From contig CAVXLZ010000002.1 of NCBI GenBank assembly GCA_963762825.1, positions 930,001-994,000 on the forward strand: DNA of 64,000 nt. The letters are read 5' to 3'. The stretch is from Miltoncostaea sp963762825 (GTDB taxonomy: Bacteria > Actinomycetota > Thermoleophilia > Miltoncostaeales > Miltoncostaeaceae). The position numbers and the translations under genes were made by a program. Every line of letters starts with the position of its first letter. Within the stretch, counting starts at the first letter, position 1. The notes under the pieces were generated by a model. The model ran no database searches. It was not told the origin of the DNA and saw only the letters and a program-made list of their open reading frames with translations. Below, one piece after another: positions 1 through 7,570 of this stretch.

Positions 1-785
1 CCGGGCGACAGCCCGGCTGAAGCGAAGAGGTCGCCGAGCGGGCCGTCTCCGGCGGCGATGGCGCGTCCCTCGTCGGGCGACTCGGCGAGATGGGTCGTCC
101 AGGGGCGCTCCCTGAGCTCGGGGTGGGATCGCAGCGCCGCCCAGAGGTCGGGGCCGACGGTGTAGGGCGCGTGTGGCGACACGCCGACCCGGCCGCGTGG
201 TCCCACGACCGCATCGAGTGCCGAGATCCCCTGGGCCACCCGGTCGGCTGCGGCCACGGCGTCCTGGCCCTCCTCTCGGCCGAAGGCCTCCAGGTGGACC
301 AGGCCGCGCAGACCGGACTCGGCGAGCGCGGCCGCGCCCGCCCCGGTGGGGCCCGAGTCGGCGAGCGTCGTCGTGCCCGACTCGAGCGCCCTGAGCGCAC
401 CCAAGCGGGCGGCCGTCTGGTGGTCGCCGGCCGCCATGCGCACGCGCAGGGGCAGCAGCCGCCCGAGCCATTGCGCGAATCCGGCGGGGGGCAGGAGCCC
501 GTCCAGGAGGCTCCACTCGAGGTGGCAGTGCGCGTCGACCAGCCCGGGCGCGAGGATCTCCTCGCCACGGTCTTCCACCGGGAGGTCGGGGTGGTCGCAG
601 AGCACCCGCCCGGCCGGCCCGATCTGCACGATCAGGCCATCGCGGACGGCCAGCGCGCCATCGACGATCGGCGCGCCGAGGCCGGGCAGGATCCAGGCGG
701 AGCGCCAGATGCGCCCGCGCGCCGGGTCAGCCGACCTTCTCGTCCTCCCGCGTGGCGGGGCCGGTGACGGCCTCGCTGTCGTCAT
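1..785 (-). CDS. Amidohydrolase, C-terminus cut by window edge (aminodeoxyfutalosine deaminase candidate)
   Basis: Reverse-strand reading frame open from the window edge; the C-terminal part lies outside. An N-terminal beta-sandwich segment (RIWRSAWILPGLGAPIVDG) leads into DAHCHLEWS, the HxH metal pair of the amidohydrolase barrel, and then THLAESPDEG, the third-histidine strand seen in the SsnA/TrzN/MqnX group. These enzymes hydrolyse amino groups from purine-like or guanine-like substrates. The futalosine genes mqnA and mqnC lie 5 kb away, so aminodeoxyfutalosine deaminase (MqnX) is a reasonable guess but unproven. The nearest start in frame is ATG at 785, inside tatA, giving a 59-nt overlap and an unusual Arg/Pro-rich leader of about 24 residues; the real start may differ. 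Confidence 0.75.
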   Translation of the reverse strand, partial: MTTARPSPAPPRGRTRRSADPARGRIWRSAWILPGLGAPIVDGALAVRDGLIVQIGPAGRVLCDHPDLPVEDRGEEILAPGLVDAHCHLEWSLLDGLLPPAGFAQWLGRLLPLRVRMAAGDHQTAARLGALRALESGTTTLADSGPTGAGAAALAESGLRGLVHLEAFGREEGQDAVAAADRVAQGISALDAVVGPRGRVGVSPHAPYTVGPDLWAALRSHPELRERPWTTHLAESPDEGRAIAAGDGPLGDLFASAGLSP

Positions 786-927
786 CGTCGTGGTGCCCGG
801 TGATGCCGTCCTTGAACTCGCGGGCACCGGCTCCGAGGTTGCGCCCCAGCTCGGGGAGGCGCTTCGCGCCGAAGACGACCAGGACGACCAGGAGAACGAT
901 GATCAACTGGATGGGCGAGAAGTCCAC
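727..927 (-). CDS. tatA: Sec-independent protein translocase TatA/TatE family
   Basis: 66-aa protein with the TatA layout: a short N-terminal transmembrane helix (about residues 6-20), the FGAKRLPELGR hinge and amphipathic helix (about 19-38), then an acidic tail (HHDDDDSEA). It forms the pore-like component of the twin-arginine pathway that exports folded proteins. Starts at GTG 927, preceded by AAGGAGG five bases upstream, one of the few strong Shine-Dalgarno sites here. Its 3' end overlaps the amidohydrolase start region. The Rieske protein encoded at 11566-12276 is a typical Tat client, although tatC is not in this window. Confidence 0.92.
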   Translation of the reverse strand: MDFSPIQLIIVLLVVLVVFGAKRLPELGRNLGAGAREFKDGITGHHDDDDSEAVTGPATREDEKVG

Positions 928-977
928 AGCGCCCTCCTTCTCGGGTTTCGATGCGGGGCGACGTGCGAGGTCGAGGG

Positions 978-983
978 TAGCAT
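978..983 (+). promoter_or_regulatory. Leaderless -10 box (TAGCAT)
   Basis: TANNNT hexamer ending 6 nt before the ATG at 990, with no Shine-Dalgarno sequence; transcription would start at or next to the start codon. Confidence 0.5.
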
Positions 984-989
984 GGCACG

Positions 990-1409
990 ATGGCGGCCCT
1001 CACCTCACGCCCGGCGGGTGTCACCGCCCGCCTCGACCTGATCGCGGTCGTGTGGGGTGGTCTGGCGGCATCGATCGGGCTGATGGCGGGCGCGGGCCGC
1101 GAGTGGCCGGCGCGCCTCGCCGCCGCGGCCCTCTCGTTCGGGATCGGCGGTTTCCTCGCCGGGGTCCGCGCCGCCGGCCGGCGGGTGGCCCACGCGATCG
1201 GGGCGTGGGTGGCCGGCTACCTCATCCACGCCTGTTTCGTGATCCTCGCCACGGCGATCGACCTTGCCGGCGGACCCGACGCACCGGCGCTCATCGCCGG
1301 CTCGGGCGCCCAGTGGACCTACGCGCTCGGGTGGGCCTTCCTGTTGGCCCTCGGCGGCGGGCTCGTCGCCAACTCCTGGCTACGTCCGGCGAGCCGCCGC
1401 CGGAACTGA
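990..1409 (+). CDS. Small integral membrane protein, unknown function
   Basis: 139 aa with about four hydrophobic helices (around 17-37, 45-62, 68-90 and 108-128) and a basic C-terminal tail (RPASRRRN), so probably inside. I recognise no family motif. The ATG has no ribosome binding site but sits 6 nt after a TAGCAT box, and codon third positions are strongly GC, both supporting a real gene. It converges with dcd with no spacer: its TGA at 1407-1409 abuts the dcd stop at 1410. Confidence 0.65.
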   Translation: MAALTSRPAGVTARLDLIAVVWGGLAASIGLMAGAGREWPARLAAAALSFGIGGFLAGVRAAGRRVAHAIGAWVAGYLIHACFVILATAIDLAGGPDAPALIAGSGAQWTYALGWAFLLALGGGLVANSWLRPASRRRN

Positions 1410-1961
1410 TCAGCGCTCGAACTCGCGGTGGAAGGCGCTTGCCGTGGGGCCCCTCTGGCGCTGGTACTTGCCCTGGTAGGGCTTGTCCACCGGGGTCGTC
1501 ATCTGGAGGTAGGAGATCTGCCCGATCGCCATCCCCGGGTAGATCGAGATCGGAAGTCGGGCGACGTTGGACAGCTCGAGCGTGATCGTTCCGTCGAAGC
1601 CGGGGTCGATGTAGCCGGCCGTCGAATGGATCAGGAGGCCCAGGCGCCCGAGGCTGGACTTGCCCTCGAGGCGGGCCACCAGGTCGTCGGGTAGAGCAAC
1701 CCGCTCGAGCGTGGAGCCGAGCACGAACTCGCCCGGGTGCAGAATGAAGGCCTCGCCCTCGGCCACGGTCACGATCTCGGTGAGATCGTCGTTCGCGGCG
1801 CGCACGTCGATGTAGGCACGACGGTTGTTGTGGAAGACGCGAAAGGCGTTCGCCACGCGCAGATCGACCGACGACGGCTGCAGGAGCGACTCGTCGAAGG
1901 GCTCGATGACGAGCCGGCCGGACGCGAGCTCCTCGCGGATGGTTCGATCGGAGAGGACCAT
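1410..1961 (-). CDS. dcd: dCTP deaminase
   Basis: 183 aa, the normal length of the Dcd/dUTPase-fold family. Visible signatures: MVLSDRTIR start, QPSSVDLR, the GKSSLGRLGL loop, and HSTAGYIDPGFDG followed by TLELSN, which carry the catalytic and nucleotide-binding residues of the trimeric enzyme. It deaminates dCTP to dUTP (or straight to dUMP in the bifunctional form) for thymidylate synthesis; the sequence alone does not let me separate the two. The C-terminal PYQGKYQRQRGP segment is the flexible lid that closes over the nucleotide. The start is ATG 1961, with a TACGCT box 9 nt upstream; the frame remains open far upstream but only as antisense to lipA. Confidence 0.95.
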   Translation of the reverse strand: MVLSDRTIREELASGRLVIEPFDESLLQPSSVDLRVANAFRVFHNNRRAYIDVRAANDDLTEIVTVAEGEAFILHPGEFVLGSTLERVALPDDLVARLEGKSSLGRLGLLIHSTAGYIDPGFDGTITLELSNVARLPISIYPGMAIGQISYLQMTTPVDKPYQGKYQRQRGPTASAFHREFER

Positions 1962-1970
1962 TCGCTGCAG

Positions 1971-1976
1971 AGCGTA
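1971..1976 (-). promoter_or_regulatory. Leaderless -10 box (TACGCT) for dcd
   Basis: TANNNT box ending 9 nt before the dcd ATG; no Shine-Dalgarno sequence is present. Confidence 0.45.
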
Positions 1977-1985
1977 CCGGTCCGC

Positions 1986-1991
1986 TACCGT
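1986..1991 (+). promoter_or_regulatory. Leaderless -10 box (TACCGT) ahead of the lipA region
   Basis: TACCGT ends 6 nt before the ATG at 1998. Together with the dcd box it makes the 36-nt gap between the divergent transcripts a compact double promoter. Confidence 0.4.
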
Positions 1992-1997
1992 GGCGGC

Positions 1998-2157
1998 ATG
2001 GTCGCCGAGCGCGGATTCCGGGTGGTGGAGATCCCAGGTGGCCCCACCCGCCACGAGGTCGCGGCTGCGCGCGCCGAGGGTTTCGTCCCGGATGTGCTCC
2101 TCGGCCGATCGATCGTCGGCGACGGCCCGGCCGAGATCCTCGATCTCGTCGAACGTG
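1998..2157 (+). other. Coding-like segment before lipA: short gene or interrupted 5' extension
   Basis: From ATG 1998 a frame reads MVAERGFRVVEIPGG through PAEILDLVER with strong GC3 bias, then passes lipA out of frame without a stop. The ATG has its own leaderless-type promoter box. One missing base near 2154 would end this frame at the TGA inside GTGA, giving a protein of about 53 aa coupled to the lipA GTG; one extra base would instead fuse it to LipA. Other 1-nt breaks occur in this window, so a sequence error is plausible. I recognise no family. Confidence 0.3.
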
Positions 2158-3048
2158 ACACCTGGAGAACTGGCGCAGCTCTGCGACCGCCGGCGCCTGC
2201 CGCGGTGGGTGATCGCGAAGAACCCCCTCTCGGGAGGCTTCGTGAGCACGAAGGCTCTCATGAGGTCGTCGGAGCTCGTGACCGTGTGCGAGGAGGCGGC
2301 CTGCCCCAACATCGGCCAGTGCTGGGCCCGCGGCACGGCGACCTTCATGATCGCGGGCGAGACGTGCACCCGCGGCTGCCGCTTCTGCAACGTCGCCACC
2401 GGCCGGCCCGCGGCGCCTCCCGATCCGCACGAGCCGGCGCGCATCGCCGCGGCCGCGGCCGCCATGGGCCTCCGCTTCGTCGTGATCACCGCCGTCGCCC
2501 GCGACGATCTGCCGGACGGGGGGGCGGCCCACTTCGCGGCCTGCATCGCCGCCGTGCGCGCGCGTCTGCCCGAGTGCCGTGTGGAAGTGCTCATCCCCGA
2601 CCTGCGGGGGCGGTGGGAAGCGCTCGACGCGATCGTCGAGGCGGCTCCCGACGTGCTGAACCACAACACCGAGACCGTCCCGCGCCTGTACTCGCGGGTT
2701 CGTCCCGGGGCCCGCTATGAGCGCACGCTCGAGCTGCTCTCCCGGAGCGCCGCGGCCGGTCTGCCGACCAAGAGCGGCATCATGGTCGGCCTCGGGGAAG
2801 GCCTCGGCGAGATCGCGTCGGTCCTGGGCGACCTCGCCTCGGTCGGGTGCGGACCCGTCACCGTGGGCCAGTACCTACGTCCGTCCGCGGCCCATCTTCC
2901 GGTGGCGCGCTTCTACGCGCCCGCGGAGTACCCGGCGATCGCCGCACTCGGGCGGGATCTGGGTCTCGCGCACGTGGAGGCGGGCCCTCTGGTGCGGTCG
3001 TCTTTCGAGGCGGATCGGGTCGCCGAGGCCGCTCTCACGCGCGTCTGA
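2155..3048 (+). CDS. lipA: Lipoyl synthase
   Basis: 297 aa from GTG 2155, a radical SAM enzyme inserting two sulfurs into octanoyl groups on lipoyl domains. Both 4Fe-4S sites are present: the auxiliary cluster C45-C50-C56 (CEEAACPNIGQC) and the SAM cluster C71-C75-C78 (CTRGCRFC). RDDLPDGGA, HNTETVPRLY and the C-terminal GPLVRSSF, which supplies the conserved serine near the auxiliary cluster, are also intact. Length fits the family without the coding-like segment upstream. No lipB is in view. Confidence 0.95.
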   Translation: MTPGELAQLCDRRRLPRWVIAKNPLSGGFVSTKALMRSSELVTVCEEAACPNIGQCWARGTATFMIAGETCTRGCRFCNVATGRPAAPPDPHEPARIAAAAAAMGLRFVVITAVARDDLPDGGAAHFAACIAAVRARLPECRVEVLIPDLRGRWEALDAIVEAAPDVLNHNTETVPRLYSRVRPGARYERTLELLSRSAAAGLPTKSGIMVGLGEGLGEIASVLGDLASVGCGPVTVGQYLRPSAAHLPVARFYAPAEYPAIAALGRDLGLAHVEAGPLVRSSFEADRVAEAALTRV

Positions 3049-3103
3049 ACCGGCACGTCGCGCGGAGGTCGCGGGCACCTCAAGTTCACCCACCCGGCGC
3101 CGA

Positions 3104-3121
3104 TACCAGGGCCATCTGGTA
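3104..3121 (+). repeat. Small inverted repeat in the lipA-3178 gap
   Basis: TACCAG-GGCCAT-CTGGTA, 6-bp arms with a 6-nt spacer, in the 129-nt gap after lipA. A second imperfect stem (GACTGCCA/TGGCGGTC) follows near 3132-3150. They could be a weak lipA terminator or leader structure for the next gene; nothing else is visible in this gap. Confidence 0.3.
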
Positions 3122-3177
3122 ACAGCGACGACTGCCACGGATGGCGGTCGCTTTCGCCGCGAGAGACGGATACAGCC

Positions 3178-3630
3178 ATGAAGGGCTACCGAACCAAGAA
3201 GATCGCCCTCCCCGGGGGGAAGGTCATCGAGATCGTCTACTTCTCCGAACCGAGCGCCGACGCCGCCTCACCCGCTTCCGAGATGGACGCCGCGGTGGCC
3301 GAGACCGGTGCGACAGAGGTCTTCGCGGCCGACTTCGCTCTGGAGATGCACGTCTGCCTGTCGTGCGAGAGCGATCTCGTCTACCCGGTCAGCTGGGAGG
3401 AGCGCGAGGGCGACTCCTGGCGCATCGAGCGGCGCTGCCCGAACTGCGAGTGGCGGCATGTCGGCGAGTTCACCCAGGACGAGGTGGAGCTCTTCGATGA
3501 CGCCCTCAACGACGGCACCGAGGACCTCCTGCTCAACCTCCGCAACTTCGCGCGGGCCAACATGGAGGCCGACGTCGAGCTCCTGATCGACGCCATCCAT
3601 CTCGATCGAATCGAGCCGATGGACTTCTAG
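3178..3630 (+). CDS. Zinc-ribbon protein, unknown function
   Basis: 150 aa. Residues 1-50 are a strand-rich head (GYRTKKIALPGGKVIEIVYF), followed by a zinc ribbon with CLSC at 60-63 and CPNC at 87-90 flanking an aromatic acidic loop, and then an acidic helical tail (about 100-150) ending IHLDRIEPMDF. The four cysteines suggest structural zinc rather than catalysis. I do not recognise a named family. It lies alone between lipA and the diguanylate cyclase, 42 nt upstream of the latter, so the two could share a transcript. Confidence 0.75.
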   Translation: MKGYRTKKIALPGGKVIEIVYFSEPSADAASPASEMDAAVAETGATEVFAADFALEMHVCLSCESDLVYPVSWEEREGDSWRIERRCPNCEWRHVGEFTQDEVELFDDALNDGTEDLLLNLRNFARANMEADVELLIDAIHLDRIEPMDF

Positions 3631-3672
3631 GGCATCGGTGGCCGAGCGACCGAGCGACCTCCCGTTGATCCG

Positions 3673-4716
3673 ATGACACCATCCGACCGAACGCCCTCCG
3701 TGTCGCCTCGCGACCACGTGGCCGCGGCACGCTCGCTGGGGCTGTTCTTCGGGGTGGGCGGAGCCTGGCTGCTCGGGACCAGCCTCACCGTGCCCGGTTT
3801 CGGGGGCTACGGGGTGATCCTGGCCGCGTCGCTGGTGCTGGGCGCCCTGTTCGTGGCCGCCGGCGCCTACCTCTGGCTGCGCGCCCCCTGCATCTCCTCG
3901 CGAGTGCTCGCGATGGGTGCGCCCCTCTCGATCCTCACGATCGGGGTGCTCTGCCTGGCGACCCGCGACTCCAGCACGGGCTCCCAGCTCTTCCTCCTCT
4001 GGCCGGTTCTCTACACCGCCAGCTTCCTCAACCGGCGCCACAACATCTTCGTCCTGCTCGAGGTGCTCGTGGTCGAGGCCGTCGTCCTCGGCGCCCTGGA
4101 ACCACCGACCCTCGCGATCGTGGACACGCTGGGTCTCTTCCTCGCCTACTCGATCGCCACGATCGCCGTGATGAGATTCCGCAACCGCGTCGATGGCCTG
4201 ATGGAGGTGCTCAGCGCACAGGCTCGTGAGGACTCGCTCACCGGCCTCCCCAACCGCCGCGCGTTCGATGAGAATCTCGCGCGCCTCGCCGCCATATCGG
4301 GGCGCTCGGGTGAGCCGCTGTCGCTGCTGGCGATCGACGTCGATCGGTTCAAGGAGATCAACGACACACGCGGCCACGTCGTAGGAGACCAGGTTCTCGC
4401 CGCCGTCGCCGAGGCGCTTCGCCGCGCCGGCCGCGAGGGCGACCTCGTGGCCCGCGTCGGCGGCGACGAGTTCGCCGTGCTACTGCCCGCGTGCCCCTTG
4501 GGCGACGCAGCCGCCATGGGCGCGGCCGTCCGCGAGCAGGTCCGCGCCCACACCTCCCGCATGGGCGAAGCGGTGACGGTGAGCGTGGGTGCGGCCACCC
4601 TCCCCGACACGGCGTCCTCGCCCGAGCAGCTGATGGTCGCGGCCGACGCCGCCCTCTACGCGATCAAGCGCGACGGGCGGGAGCCGACGGACCGCCTGGA
4701 GAGCGCCCGACGCTGA
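3673..4716 (+). CDS. Membrane-anchored diguanylate cyclase (GGDEF)
   Basis: 347 aa. About six membrane helices in residues 20-165 form a sensor-like bundle without a recognisable ligand domain, followed by a short linker and one GGDEF domain (about 185-340). The active-site loop GGDEF is at 263-267 and the metal-binding IDVDRF at 221-226. An RxxD (R254-D257) sits exactly five residues before GGDEF, the product-inhibition I-site. It should be an active cyclase making cyclic di-GMP from GTP with feedback control. No EAL or HD-GYP partner is adjacent. Confidence 0.9.
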   Translation: MTPSDRTPSVSPRDHVAAARSLGLFFGVGGAWLLGTSLTVPGFGGYGVILAASLVLGALFVAAGAYLWLRAPCISSRVLAMGAPLSILTIGVLCLATRDSSTGSQLFLLWPVLYTASFLNRRHNIFVLLEVLVVEAVVLGALEPPTLAIVDTLGLFLAYSIATIAVMRFRNRVDGLMEVLSAQAREDSLTGLPNRRAFDENLARLAAISGRSGEPLSLLAIDVDRFKEINDTRGHVVGDQVLAAVAEALRRAGREGDLVARVGGDEFAVLLPACPLGDAAAMGAAVREQVRAHTSRMGEAVTVSVGAATLPDTASSPEQLMVAADAALYAIKRDGREPTDRLESARR

Positions 4717-4728
4717 GGTCGAGGGTCG

Positions 4729-4746
4729 CGGACACCGCAGTGTCCG
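4729..4746. terminator. Hairpin between convergent genes
   Basis: CGGACAC-CGCA-GTGTCCG, a 7-bp perfect stem with a 4-nt loop between the convergent diguanylate cyclase and rhodanese genes; no T-tract on either side. Likely a bidirectional terminator. Confidence 0.45.
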
Positions 4747-4772
4747 AGGACGCCCTCACCCCGGCGGGCCGA

Positions 4773-5096
4773 TCAGCGCGGTGGCTCGCCCACATAGGGA
4801 AGGCCCTCGAGCGCCCACGCGAGGATGCCGCCCTCGATGTTGGCGACGTCGCCGTGGTCTCCGGCCGAGGTGAGGTAGTCGGCGACCTGTCCGCTGCGAT
4901 TGCCGCTGCGGCAGAAGATCGCGAGGGGACGGTCGGACGGGATCTCGTCGATGCGGGCGAGCAGCTCGCTCATCGGGACCAGCGGCATGCCGTCGACGTG
5001 CGTCGTCTCGTACTCGCTCCTCTCGCGCACGTCCACGATCGCGAGCGCGCCCGCTCGCCAGAGGCGCTCGGCCTCTGACACGGAGTACTCCAGCAC
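4773..5096 (-). CDS. Rhodanese-like domain protein
   Basis: 107 aa, single rhodanese domain. VDVRERSEYETTHVDG is the CH2A region, and FCRSGNRSG at about 61-69 is the active-site loop with the persulfide cysteine (C62) intact. Such proteins carry sulfane sulfur. The start is GTG 5096, 9 nt after the mqnC stop, which puts it last in the menaquinone gene series. Its link to menaquinone is unclear; co-transcription may simply give constitutive expression. Confidence 0.85.
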   Translation of the reverse strand: MLEYSVSEAERLWRAGALAIVDVRERSEYETTHVDGMPLVPMSELLARIDEIPSDRPLAIFCRSGNRSGQVADYLTSAGDHGDVANIEGGILAWALEGLPYVGEPPR

Positions 5097-5104
5097 CGAG
5101 TGCT

Positions 5105-6196
5105 CTAGAAGGTCCGCACGGACCGGTAGAGCGTGTCGCGCTGTACGGCGCGGCGCCCGGTGGCCTCGATTGCCCGGACCATGCGATCGGTGTCGAGCCG
5201 GAATGCCGTTCCCGCGGCCCGGACCACGTTCTCCTCGATCATTATCGAGCCCATGTCGTCGCACCCGAACTCCAGCGCGAGCTGGCCGATGCGCAGCCCC
5301 TGGGTGACCCACGAGGACTGGAAGTGGGGGAAGTTGTCGAGGTAGAGCCGGCTGACGGCGAGCATCATGAGGTAGTCGGCGGGGGTGGTGTGGGCGTGAT
5401 CGTCGCCGCGCGCGCTTCCGCCGCCCGCCTGATAGCTCCAGCAGACGAAGGCCCGGAAGCCTCCGGTCTCGTCCTGCAGCTCGCGCAGCCGCCGCAGGTG
5501 CTCGACGCGGTCCTCGGGCGTATCGACCGTGCCGTACATCATCGTCGCCGTCGTCGACATGCCGGCACGGTGTGCGGCTCGCATCACGTCGAGCCACTCG
5601 TCGCTGGTGGTCTTGCGCGGGGCGATCACCTCGCGGACGCGGTCGACCAGGATCTCCGCGCCGCCGCCCGGCAGCGAGTCGTGACCCACGGCGCGCAGCC
5701 GCGTCAGCGTCTCGTCGAGCGTGAGCTTCGAGACGTGGCTGATGTGGAGGATCTCCGAGGGCGAGAGCGCGTGGAGGTGGATCGGGTAGCGCGACTTGAT
5801 GTCGCTGAAAAGGTCCTCGTACCACTCGATGCGCAGGTCGGGGTGGTGGCCGCCCTGCAGCAGGAGTGCGGTGCCGCCGAGATCGAGGGTCTCCTCGATC
5901 TTGCGGAAGATGACCGACTTCGGCAGCACGTAGCCCTCGGGGTCCATCGGCTTGCGGTAGAAGGCGCAGAAGTCGCAGTCGGTGATGCAGAAGTTGGTGT
6001 AGTTGACGTTGCGGTCGATCACGAACGTCACCACGTCGGGGTCGCTCGCCTCATCGCGCCGCCGCCCCGCCGCCTCGCCGACCGCAACCAGATCGCGCGA
6101 GGCGAGCAGCGCCAGGGCGTCATCGTCGCCGAGGCGCGCGCCTGCGGCGACTCCGTCGAGGATCTCCCGGGTGCGCGTGGGTGCGAGGGTGGCCAT
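5105..6196 (-). CDS. mqnC: Cyclic dehypoxanthinyl futalosine synthase
   Basis: 363 aa radical SAM enzyme of the futalosine menaquinone pathway, cyclising dehypoxanthinyl futalosine. NVNYTNFCITDCDFCAFYR carries the cluster cysteines C70, C74 and C77. GGTALLLQGGHHPDL, LPGGGAEILVDRVR and the C-terminal FGCDDMGSIMIEENV are typical of MqnC rather than MqnE. The start is ATG 6196 (MATLAPTR), 10 nt after the mqnA stop. The Tyr-containing GYVLPKSVIF and WSYQAGG strands line the barrel. Confidence 0.93.
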   Translation of the reverse strand: MATLAPTRTREILDGVAAGARLGDDDALALLASRDLVAVGEAAGRRRDEASDPDVVTFVIDRNVNYTNFCITDCDFCAFYRKPMDPEGYVLPKSVIFRKIEETLDLGGTALLLQGGHHPDLRIEWYEDLFSDIKSRYPIHLHALSPSEILHISHVSKLTLDETLTRLRAVGHDSLPGGGAEILVDRVREVIAPRKTTSDEWLDVMRAAHRAGMSTTATMMYGTVDTPEDRVEHLRRLRELQDETGGFRAFVCWSYQAGGGSARGDDHAHTTPADYLMMLAVSRLYLDNFPHFQSSWVTQGLRIGQLALEFGCDDMGSIMIEENVVRAAGTAFRLDTDRMVRAIEATGRRAVQRDTLYRSVRTF

Positions 6197-6206
6197 CCCC
6201 GTGATC

Positions 6207-7007
6207 TTACGCTGCCAGCCCGGGCACGGCATCGAGTTCGCCGCACGAGCGCGCCTGCGTGAGGAAGGTCTCCAGACCGGTCCGCTCGGCAGAGCCGAAC
6301 TCGTAGCGGAGCCGCCGCAGGTAGGGGCGGATGAAGTCGGCGGGAAACGGAAAACGCGCGGCCGCGGCGGCCACGACCGCCTCGGGGTCGGCGAGATAGG
6401 CCGAGCGCGCCGCGGCGAGCAGGTTCGCGAACTCGGCGAGGGCCTCGGCGCGCTCGCGCGCGACCTCCGCACCCGCCGCCCACACCGCGAACACCATCGG
6501 TTGCCCGGTTCGCTCGCGCCAGAGGGCGGCAAGGTCGGCGTGGTGGGGGGCGATGGGCGCCCGCAGCCCCTCCAGCGCCTCGTCTCCGATCAGCAGCACC
6601 CCGTCGACATCGGCCAGCGCATCGGCCGGCGCACCCGCGAGGATCGAGAACGGCGCGGCGCCCGGGCCGAGCAGGATCCGCAGGAGGGCGACCGAGGTCT
6701 CGCTGTCGGGCGTGACCGCAACGGTCCGCACCTGGTCGAAGGGGACCCGCGAGAAGAGCTGGATCGAATCGACCGCCCCGTCCGCCGTGATCGATGCCAC
6801 GGGCACGAGCTGCAGGCGGTCGGCATTGCGCGCGTAGGCGATGCTCGACATGGCCGACACATCGAGCCGCCCTTCGATCAGCGCGCGGTTGAGCGCCGAG
6901 GGCACGCCGTCGGTGAAAGCGAGCGTCGGGTCGGCGGCCCGCTCGAGCCCGTGGTAGATCGGATACATGTTGAGCGCCGCGATCCGGCCCACCCGCAGGA
7001 GGCTCAT
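6207..7007 (-). CDS. mqnA: Chorismate dehydratase
   Basis: 266 aa, periplasmic-binding-protein-like fold of the MqnA family, which dehydrates chorismate to 3-enolpyruvylbenzoate in the first step of the futalosine pathway. Family features seen: VGRIAALNMYPIYHGL, DGVPSALNRAL, DVSAMSSIAYARN, and GDEALEG followed by WRERTGQPMVFAVWAA. The start is ATG 7007, overlapping the previous stop by 4 nt (ATGA), so translation is coupled to the radical-SAM-like protein upstream. The family is normally cytoplasmic, matching the lack of a signal peptide. Confidence 0.92.
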   Translation of the reverse strand: MSLLRVGRIAALNMYPIYHGLERAADPTLAFTDGVPSALNRALIEGRLDVSAMSSIAYARNADRLQLVPVASITADGAVDSIQLFSRVPFDQVRTVAVTPDSETSVALLRILLGPGAAPFSILAGAPADALADVDGVLLIGDEALEGLRAPIAPHHADLAALWRERTGQPMVFAVWAAGAEVARERAEALAEFANLLAAARSAYLADPEAVVAAAAARFPFPADFIRPYLRRLRYEFGSAERTGLETFLTQARSCGELDAVPGLAA

Positions 7008-7570
7008 GCCGGCTTCAGCACCGCGCCGACGCCGGCCGCCAGGCGATCCGCGTCGCCCGCGTCCCCGGCCGGTATCAGCCACTCCGAGGCTCCGAAGGCC
7101 ACCGCGATCTGACACGCGGCTGCCCCGAGGCGCTGCCAGTGGGGGCGCACCTCGACCTCGTCGGGCAGTGCGAGTCGGCAGGCGGCGATGATCGTGAGGT
7201 CCTCGACCCCCCACGAGCCCGGTCGCTCCGTGGTGCCCTCGGCGGGCACCGGGCAGACGGCACGCAGCAGCCCGGTCTCCCGGGCGAGCGCGGCAAGGGC
7301 GGCGATGCGCTCGGCCACCAGCGCCGGGTCGTGACCCACGCCGTAGGCGACCGCGGCCTCGCTCGGGCGCCCGGCGGCATGCGCCGCGCGGTGGAGCTCG
7401 AGCGTCCCCTCGGTGTCCGCGTCTCTCAGGCGACCGTCGCCCGCCCTCTCCTCCGCCATCCCGACCCGCCGCCCGGTGGAGAGGCCGGCGGCCCGTGCGG
7501 CGGCCAGTGGGTCGTTGGCGCGCAACAGCGCCTCGATGCGGTCGCTCGTCACCGTTCCCCCCGGGGTCAT
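7004..7570 (-). CDS. Radical-SAM-like protein lacking cluster cysteines, between mqnA and polyprenyl synthase
   Basis: 188 aa. Residues from about 55 onward (TEGTLELHRAAHAAG, GVGHDPALVAERIAALAAL, and the ALPDEVEVRPHWQRLG and FGASEWLIP segments) resemble the second half of an MqnC/MqnE/CofH-type barrel, where the equivalent text is TVDTPEDRVEHLRRLREL and FGCDDMGS. There is no CxxxCxxC, so it cannot hold the SAM cluster. It overlaps both neighbours by 4 nt (ATGA on each side), so it is firmly within the menaquinone operon. It may be a decayed MqnE paralogue kept as a partner or scaffold; function unknown. Confidence 0.6.
   Translation of the reverse strand: MTPGGTVTSDRIEALLRANDPLAAARAAGLSTGRRVGMAEERAGDGRLRDADTEGTLELHRAAHAAGRPSEAAVAYGVGHDPALVAERIAALAALARETGLLRAVCPVPAEGTTERPGSWGVEDLTIIAACRLALPDEVEVRPHWQRLGAAACQIAVAFGASEWLIPAGDAGDADRLAAGVGAVLKPA

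Noticed and set aside
5105..6196. MqnE (aminofutalosine synthase) rather than MqnC
   Set aside because: GGTALLLQGGHHP and LPGGGAEIL with the FGCDDMGS ending are MqnC-type.
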